From positions 10,749 through 21,050 of the forward strand of contig DNXU01000331.1 in assembly GCA_003505715.1 (NCBI GenBank): DNA of 10,302 nt, read 5' to 3'. Source of the stretch: Cyanobacteria bacterium UBA8803 (GTDB taxonomy: Bacteria > Cyanobacteriota > Cyanobacteriia > Cyanobacteriales > Coleofasciculaceae). This document shows, in pieces, positions 6,312-10,302 of this stretch (position 1 is its first letter; the number at the start of each line of letters is the position of its first letter). Made by a program: the position numbers and the translations under genes. The notes under the pieces are model-generated. The model worked only from the letters and a program-made list of their open reading frames with translations, was not told the origin of the DNA and did not search any database.

Positions 6312-7628
6312 GTGACTCAACTGTACTATCCCTTACGTTCCCTAAGGGAGGGTCACTGGTTCAAGCTCATATGCGGAGCCAGCTTTCAACACCTCCCTGC
6401 TGTTCGTACCCTCACCTTGGCTTACACTCTTGCCGGAGCCGATTGTATTGATGTGGCAGCTGACCCTGCAGTGATAGGGGCAGCTCAAGAGGGTTTAAAA
6501 GTTGCCGCCGATCTAGAGGGTGCGGCTCGATCGCGAGGGTTTAGCTCGAGTCGCCGTCCCTGGTTGATGGTAAGCTTAAATGATGCGGAAGATCCGCATT
6601 TTCGCAAAGCCGAATTTGATCCGGATTTGTGTCCGGCAGACTGCCCTCGTCCTTGCGAAAAGATTTGTCCCGCTCAAGCGATTGAGTTCCACAAGACCAG
6701 TGAAAAACAGCAAGGGCAACCATGGAAACAAGAGGGACAAGGGAAAAATTTATCAATTCCCTATTCCCCATCCACTGATGCTTTCTCTGGTGTGATCGAC
6801 CAACGCTGCTACGGCTGTGGACGCTGTCTGCCAGTTTGCCCGAGTCAACTCATTTATACTCGCTCTTATGTATCAGCACCAACAGCAGTTGCCGAACTGG
6901 TTATGTCAGCAGGCGTTGATGCCTTGGAAATCCACACCAGAGTTGGCCATTGGACAGATTTTCAAAGACTTTGGCAAGCGATCGCGCCCTGGGCAGATCA
7001 ACTTAAGCTACTAGCAATTAGTTGTCCCGATGGTGAAGGTCTACTGGAGTACCTGTGGGCTATCTATAACCTGATAGCACCCCTCCCCTGTACCCTGATC
7101 TGGCAGACAGATGGCCGTCCTATGAGTGGCGACATTGGAATTGGCGCAACTCGTGCTGCTGTCAAACTTGCCCAGAAAGTACTAGCTGAGGAGTTACCTG
7201 GCTATGTCCAGCTCGCTGGTGGTACTAACCAGTACACTGTCAGCAAGCTGAGAACCATTGGCTTACTGAAGAACCAGATAGAGAATAGGGCATGGAGGGT
7301 AGGGACTTCCGCAAACAGCGAGATGCTAGATCAAAAAGGCACGGCCAAGATTCCCGCGTCCTCTATTCCTAGCTCCCTACCCTATGTCAGTGGTATTGCT
7401 TATGGCAGCTACGCCCGCACTCTACTGTCACCGATTTTAGACCAATTAGAAAAACTTAATGAGGAAAACATTCATGCCAATCTGGCATCGACTTCAAGTT
7501 CGTCCTTGGGACACTTAGAAGAGTTTCCTGATTTGCTCTGGCAGGCTGTGGCAAGCGCTCATTCCTTGGTTTCCCAGCTGAAGTCAGCCCCAGTCAACCC
7601 CAAATTTCCCCAACCCCTATTCAATTGA
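6312..7628 (+). CDS. ldpA: LdpA, Fe-S protein of circadian clock input
   Basis: Matches LdpA (light-dependent period), which in Synechococcus elongatus binds Fe-S clusters and couples redox state to the circadian clock, associating with clock-input proteins. N-terminal barrel half: WFKLICGASFQ (16-26) and DVAADP (47-52). A ferredoxin-like module follows, with cysteines C107, C111, C115, C119 and then the classical set C166-x2-C169-x2-C172-x3-C176-P, consistent with two [4Fe-4S] clusters. The second barrel half and the LdpA C-terminal region follow (AGVDALEIHT 200-209, IWQTDGRP 263-270, AYGSYARTLL 363-372). At 438 residues it is longer than the roughly 350 I recall for S. elongatus. Low-complexity stretches at about 126-158 and 320-358 account for much of the excess. 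The start is GTG with no good ribosome binding site; it is chosen because the family N-terminus begins there. Confidence 0.92.
   Translation: MTQLYYPLRSLREGHWFKLICGASFQHLPAVRTLTLAYTLAGADCIDVAADPAVIGAAQEGLKVAADLEGAARSRGFSSSRRPWLMVSLNDAEDPHFRKAEFDPDLCPADCPRPCEKICPAQAIEFHKTSEKQQGQPWKQEGQGKNLSIPYSPSTDAFSGVIDQRCYGCGRCLPVCPSQLIYTRSYVSAPTAVAELVMSAGVDALEIHTRVGHWTDFQRLWQAIAPWADQLKLLAISCPDGEGLLEYLWAIYNLIAPLPCTLIWQTDGRPMSGDIGIGATRAAVKLAQKVLAEELPGYVQLAGGTNQYTVSKLRTIGLLKNQIENRAWRVGTSANSEMLDQKGTAKIPASSIPSSLPYVSGIAYGSYARTLLSPILDQLEKLNEENIHANLASTSSSSLGHLEEFPDLLWQAVASAHSLVSQLKSAPVNPKFPQPLFN
6740..6762. repeat. Purine/pyrimidine-rich insert with short inverted repeat inside ldpA
   Basis: AGGGAA (6740-6745) and TTCCCT (6757-6762) form a short inverted repeat in a stretch coding for the low-complexity linker (residues about 130-155) between the two cysteine clusters. 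It looks like an in-frame repeat-derived insertion rather than conserved protein. Confidence 0.35.
7283..7382. repeat. Repeat-like insert with 9-base inverted repeat inside ldpA
   Basis: GGGTAGGGA (7297-7305) and TCCCTACCC (7374-7382) are perfect inverted repeats bounding a segment that codes residues about 324-357, which breaks between two barrel-like motifs. The outer hexamers GAATAG (7283-7288) and CTATTC (7363-7368) are also complementary. The frame stays open throughout. Confidence 0.4.
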
Positions 7629-7669
7629 GCCAAACCATTTAGGAAAAATAGATTTTCACACTAGGCACC

Positions 7670-7685
7670 ATGGGCAATAGCCCAT
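7670..7685 (+). other. Hairpin after ldpA
   Basis: ATGGGC (7670-7675) and GCCCAT (7680-7685) with a 4-base loop, 41 bases after the ldpA stop. It is followed by A-rich rather than T-rich sequence, so it may stabilise the 3' end rather than terminate. Confidence 0.35.
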
Positions 7686-7737
7686 AACTCCCATGATAAA
7701 AAAATTTCTCTGTATTCCCCTCTCGCCCTATTTTTCC

Positions 7738-7763
7738 TATAGCCCACCAATATAGCCCACCAA
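7738..7763. repeat. Perfect 13-base tandem repeat before ycf45
   Basis: TATAGCCCACCAA occurs twice back to back (7738-7750, 7751-7763), 35 bases before the ycf45 start and immediately upstream of a 12-base palindrome containing HIP1. Confidence 0.85.
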
Positions 7764-7769
7764 TAAGAG

Positions 7770-7781
7770 CAGCGATCGCTG
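7770..7781. repeat. HIP1 within a 12-base palindrome, intergenic
   Basis: CAGCGATCGCTG is a perfect palindrome extending the HIP1 core (7772-7779) by two bases on each side, 17 bases before the ycf45 ATG. It is the only intergenic perfect HIP1 copy in the window. Confidence 0.8.
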
Positions 7782-7797
7782 TCTTTGATACTAGCCT

Positions 7798-9612
7798 ATG
7801 GTGAATTCCGACGGTATCAACTCCCTTGCTCAGCAACTGTCATCTAACCAACCATCGCCAATCGTGGACGAAAAGATTACTTTAAACAGGATGCAGGTGG
7901 CAGACGATCTCCAGAAATTATTGGATATCCTGCCAGAAGAAATTCGCTTATCAATAGAGCAACACCCACAGCGAGACAGTTTGATTGAGGTTGTGATGGA
8001 CATTGGCCGTTTGCCGGAGGTACGCTTTCCCCAAGGAGCAGAGTACCTTTCCCAAACGCCGATAACCATTGAACAGCTCAGCTATTGTATCCAGCGAGTG
8101 GGTCATTTTAGCGGTGACAACCGGGCGGGAATTGAACGCACCTTGCATCGCATTAGCGCCATTCGCAACCGACCCGGTGACATTATTGGCTTAACCTGCC
8201 GCGTCGGTCGAGCCGTCTTTGGTACCATCGGCATGATTCATGATCTGGTGGAAACCGGGCAGTCTCTTTTGATGCTGGGTCGTCCCGGTGTGGGCAAAAC
8301 CACAGCTTTGCGGGAAATCGCCAGAGTCTTGGCGGACGATCTGCGCAAGCGGGTGGTGATTATTGACACCTCCAATGAAATTGCTGGAGATGGTGACATT
8401 CCCCACCCGGCGATTGGTCGAGCCAGACGGATGCAAGTGGCTCGCCCAGAACTTCAACATCAGGTGATGATTGAGGCAGTGGAAAACCACATGCCAGAGG
8501 TCATTATTATAGATGAAATTGGTACGGAACTCGAAGCCCTAGCGGCCCGAACGATTGCCGAACGGGGCGTGCAATTAGTCGGAACCGCTCACGGCAACCG
8601 GATTGAAAACCTGATAAAAAACCCCACCCTCTCCGATTTAGTGGGTGGTATCCAGGCCGTGACTCTCGGGGATGATGAAGCTAGGCGTCGGGGATCTCAG
8701 AAGACCGTTTTAGAGCGCAAAGCTCCCCCAACCTTTGAAATGGCGGTAGAAATGTTAGAGCGGCAACGCTGGGTAGTGCATGAAAGCGTCTCTGAAACAG
8801 TTGATACTCTCCTGCGAGGAGGTCAGCCGAATCCGCAAGTCAGAACGGTGGATGAAACTGGTAAAGTAACGATTGTTCGGGAATTCCCCGACGCACCCGT
8901 TATTCTATCACCAAACAGAAGCGTCCTATCACCTGTGGTAACCAGACCAACAGGTTGGCGGGCGTCTGGACAGATGAAACCCCTCTCTCATTCATCTGTT
9001 GAAGGATATGAGGAAAATAAGGACTTTGAGCAGTTGCTCAATGAATCCTGGCATCAACCAGAAGCCTTTGATAAGGCAGTTCGGATGCCAGGACCCAATG
9101 GCGAAGATTTGCCCCTCTATATTTATCCTTACGGGGTGAGCCGCCATCAAATAGAGCAGGTGATCCAGGTGCTAAACTTACCCGTGATCTTGACAAAAGA
9201 CATGGATAGTGCAGATGCAGTGTTGGGCTTGCGAGCGCATGTTAAAAATCACTCTAAGCTGCGGTCTATCGCCAAAGCTCGTCAGATACCGATTCATGTA
9301 GTTAAAGCCAGTACTATCCCCCAGATTACCCGTGTCCTGCGGCGGATGCTGGATATGGACGACCCCGGAACGCTGGATACTATTGAGCTGAGGTTATTTA
9401 CTCAAAGCGGTAGCGAAGACGAAATTGAGGCGCTAGAAGAAGCTCGTTTAGCAGTTGAGCAAATCGTGATTCCCAAAGGGCAACCAGTGGAATTACTGCC
9501 GCGATCGCCGAAAGTACGGAAGATGCAACACGAGCTAGTCGAGCACTATCGCCTCAAATCTGATAGTTTTGGGGATGAACCCAATCGCCGCCTGCGGATT
9601 TATCCAGCTTGA
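7798..9612 (+). CDS. ycf45: Ycf45-type AAA ATPase with C-terminal R3H domain (SpoIIIAA-like)
   Basis: Protein of 604 residues matching the Ycf45 family found in cyanobacteria and some red-lineage plastids, related to the SpoIIIAA ATPases. An N-terminal helical region (about 30-150) precedes the ATPase core, with Walker A GRPGVGKTT (161-169) and Walker B VIIIDEIG (235-242). IGRARRMQV (206-214) and GTAHGNRIENLI (262-273) are further family landmarks. A low-complexity linker (about 345-410) leads to a second domain (LPLYIYPYGVSRHQIEQV, then a strand/helix repeat) and a C-terminal R3H segment with R574-x3-H578, a motif that binds single-stranded nucleic acid. It is probably a cytosolic nucleic-acid-dependent ATPase of unknown role. 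It follows ldpA on the same strand after 169 bases, and I recall the same neighbour pair in S. elongatus. No clear ribosome binding site precedes the ATG. Confidence 0.92.
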   Translation: MVNSDGINSLAQQLSSNQPSPIVDEKITLNRMQVADDLQKLLDILPEEIRLSIEQHPQRDSLIEVVMDIGRLPEVRFPQGAEYLSQTPITIEQLSYCIQRVGHFSGDNRAGIERTLHRISAIRNRPGDIIGLTCRVGRAVFGTIGMIHDLVETGQSLLMLGRPGVGKTTALREIARVLADDLRKRVVIIDTSNEIAGDGDIPHPAIGRARRMQVARPELQHQVMIEAVENHMPEVIIIDEIGTELEALAARTIAERGVQLVGTAHGNRIENLIKNPTLSDLVGGIQAVTLGDDEARRRGSQKTVLERKAPPTFEMAVEMLERQRWVVHESVSETVDTLLRGGQPNPQVRTVDETGKVTIVREFPDAPVILSPNRSVLSPVVTRPTGWRASGQMKPLSHSSVEGYEENKDFEQLLNESWHQPEAFDKAVRMPGPNGEDLPLYIYPYGVSRHQIEQVIQVLNLPVILTKDMDSADAVLGLRAHVKNHSKLRSIAKARQIPIHVVKASTIPQITRVLRRMLDMDDPGTLDTIELRLFTQSGSEDEIEALEEARLAVEQIVIPKGQPVELLPRSPKVRKMQHELVEHYRLKSDSFGDEPNRRLRIYPA

Positions 9613-9818
9613 CGAAACTGGGTGTGGCAAGAGTGTAGTAACTCGCGAGACTCTTGCTTCACCCGGCCTTCCATAGCAGCAAGCTGCAATGTCATAAACG
9701 CTTTAAAGTCTTCCCGATCGTACTGCTTGGCAAGAAGCTGACGCAGTTGGTTTTCGGCATTTATCGTTAAATAACCCGTCATCTGGGCTTCTTGGGCAAT
9801 TTTACGGATTAAAGTCAT
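9600..9818 (-). CDS. Small conserved-type cyanobacterial protein, function unknown
   Basis: Protein of 72 residues starting MTLIRKIAQEAQMTGYLT, with no membrane segment, cysteine motif or recognised domain. It is predicted mostly helical, with an amphipathic LRQLLAKQYDREDFKAFMTLQ stretch. I recall similar short proteins (MTLIRKIAQEA...) in other cyanobacteria, but no function. The reading frame is open further upstream to 9857. The start at 9818 is preferred because GGAG lies 7 bases before it (9826-9829 on the complement) and the family-like sequence begins there. Its stop overlaps the end of ycf45 by 13 bases, tail to tail, so the two transcripts would be complementary at their 3' ends. A long structured inverted repeat precedes it. 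Confidence 0.72.
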   Translation of the reverse strand: MTLIRKIAQEAQMTGYLTINAENQLRQLLAKQYDREDFKAFMTLQLAAMEGRVKQESRELLHSCHTQFRQAG

Positions 9819-9843
9819 CACGTATCTCCAGATTTGATTGCTA

Positions 9844-9937
9844 CATAAAGGCAGCAAGATAATTAGGTAGTAGGCACAAACAACCTCTCTTGGATAACCG
9901 TTGGGGTAACCAAGGTAGGTGCCTTTATGCCTTGTGC
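9844..9937 (-). promoter_or_regulatory. Structured leader with competing stems upstream of the small gene
   Basis: Stem A: CATAAAGGCA (9844-9853) with TGCCTTTATG (9920-9929), a perfect 10-base pair. Stem B: AGGCAC (9872-9877) with GTGCCT (9919-9924). Stem C nests inside B: 9885-9893 with 9910-9918, including CTTGG/CCAAG. A third pairing, GCACAA (9874-9879) with TTGTGC (9932-9937), crosses stem A. A and B share 9920-9924, so they exclude each other. The element ends 25 bases before the 9818 start on the minus strand. It matches no riboswitch I recognise. Confidence 0.45.
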
Positions 9938-10089
9938 TAAGAATTTGCGAGCAATTGTGAAAACTAGCTCAACAAATAGGGACTAATTCAAGCCCCTCCT
10001 TGGCCAAATGGCCACATATCACCATAAATGCTTTACCTAGACCAACCTTATGCATGAACACAGGGAACTAACTATCAGAACTCTTATAA

Positions 10090-10140
10090 AGTCCACCTCG
10101 GTTGGGTTGACGGGACTACAAAATCCCTGATTCTACGGAC
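10090..10140 (+). mobile_element. Possible remnant of an IS200/IS605-type right end
   Basis: AGTCC (10090-10094) pairs with GGACT (10113-10117), and the GTTGACGGGACTAC segment (10106-10119), followed by AAAATCCC, resembles from memory the RNA-like 3' ends of cyanobacterial IS200/IS605 tnpB elements. No tnpB reading frame precedes it, so at most it is a scar. The identification rests on recall of a short motif. Confidence 0.25.
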
Positions 10141-10273
10141 AAGTGTTCCTGGAAAATGCTGATTAAGTGGTGGTTCTAGATGATTATAAAGATAATATAA
10201 AGTAATTTGGTAATAGATTATAAGTATTTGTGATGATTCTTTACATTTATACATGTATTCGCTCATTGAATAG

Positions 10274-10302
10274 GGGATGAGGGAGTGAGGGATGAGGGAT
10301 GA
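10274..10302. repeat. STRR-type heptamer repeat (GGGATGA)
   Basis: GGGATGA at 10274-10280, GGGAGTGA (10281-10288), then GGGATGA twice (10289-10295, 10296-10302). The array runs off the window end. Confidence 0.75.

Larger units (their letters stand above)
9938..10302. other. Intergenic region without a convincing gene
   Basis: No supported coding sequence. It contains a small hairpin (TGGCC 10001-10005 with GGCCA 10010-10014), a possible insertion-sequence scar (about 10090-10140), an AT-rich stretch (about 10175-10265) with the palindrome ATACATGTAT (10249-10258), and terminal heptamer repeats. A 60-codon open frame on the minus strand (10084-10266) is low in complexity, lacks a ribosome binding site and is probably not a gene. 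Confidence 0.6.

Noticed and set aside
10084..10266. 60-codon open frame on the minus strand
   Set aside because: It has AT-rich, biased composition and no ribosome binding site, and it overlaps the possible insertion-sequence scar. Nothing in the protein looks conserved.

Overview
The window reads as chromosomal DNA of a cyanobacterium, most likely a filamentous one. It contains plastid-shared ycf genes (ycf23 and ycf45 families) and the cyanobacterial clock-input gene ldpA. Five copies of the HIP1 octamer GCGATCGC (starting at 426, 2520, 6978, 7772, 9501) are far more than chance predicts. Both window ends and one intergenic gap carry short heptamer repeats of the STRR type common in filamentous cyanobacteria. 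Species cannot be named from this sequence alone.

Layout: ycf23 (minus, 25-774) is divergent from a Hanks-type Ser/Thr kinase (plus, 920-2056). The kinase converges across a repeat-built hairpin on a minus-strand pair: a cupin anti-sigma factor (2865-3467) followed by an ECF sigma factor (2195-2764). Next comes a minus-strand alpha/beta hydrolase (3653-4564). Between it and the anti-sigma gene lies an intrinsic terminator that points the wrong way for both neighbours. Divergent from the hydrolase is a two-gene plus-strand operon of near-duplicate von Willebrand A proteins (4825-5427 and 5443-6045, 164 of 200 residues identical). ldpA (6312-7628) and a ycf45-type AAA/R3H ATPase (7798-9612) follow on the plus strand. 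A small conserved-looking protein (9600-9818, minus) overlaps the ycf45 3' end tail to tail. The last roughly 480 bases hold no convincing gene, but they contain a structured leader, a possible insertion-sequence scar and terminal repeats.

How the parts relate: the ECF sigma and its anti-sigma form a self-contained stress switch. The anti-sigma combines a RskA-like N-terminus lacking zinc cysteines with a ChrR-like metal-binding cupin, which suggests an oxidative or singlet-oxygen input. LdpA reports redox state to the clock in Synechococcus elongatus. Ycf23 at the left end looks like the same (beta/alpha) barrel without LdpA's Fe-S module, so the window may hold a paralogous pair. The VWA pair, kinase and hydrolase have no specific assigned pathway.

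No unmistakable new system (CRISPR, defence island, biosynthetic cluster) is present. The best second looks are the chimeric anti-sigma factor, the Ycf23/LdpA relationship, the orphan terminator (possible small RNA), the switch-like leader before the small gene, and the duplicated VWA operon with its upstream palindrome.
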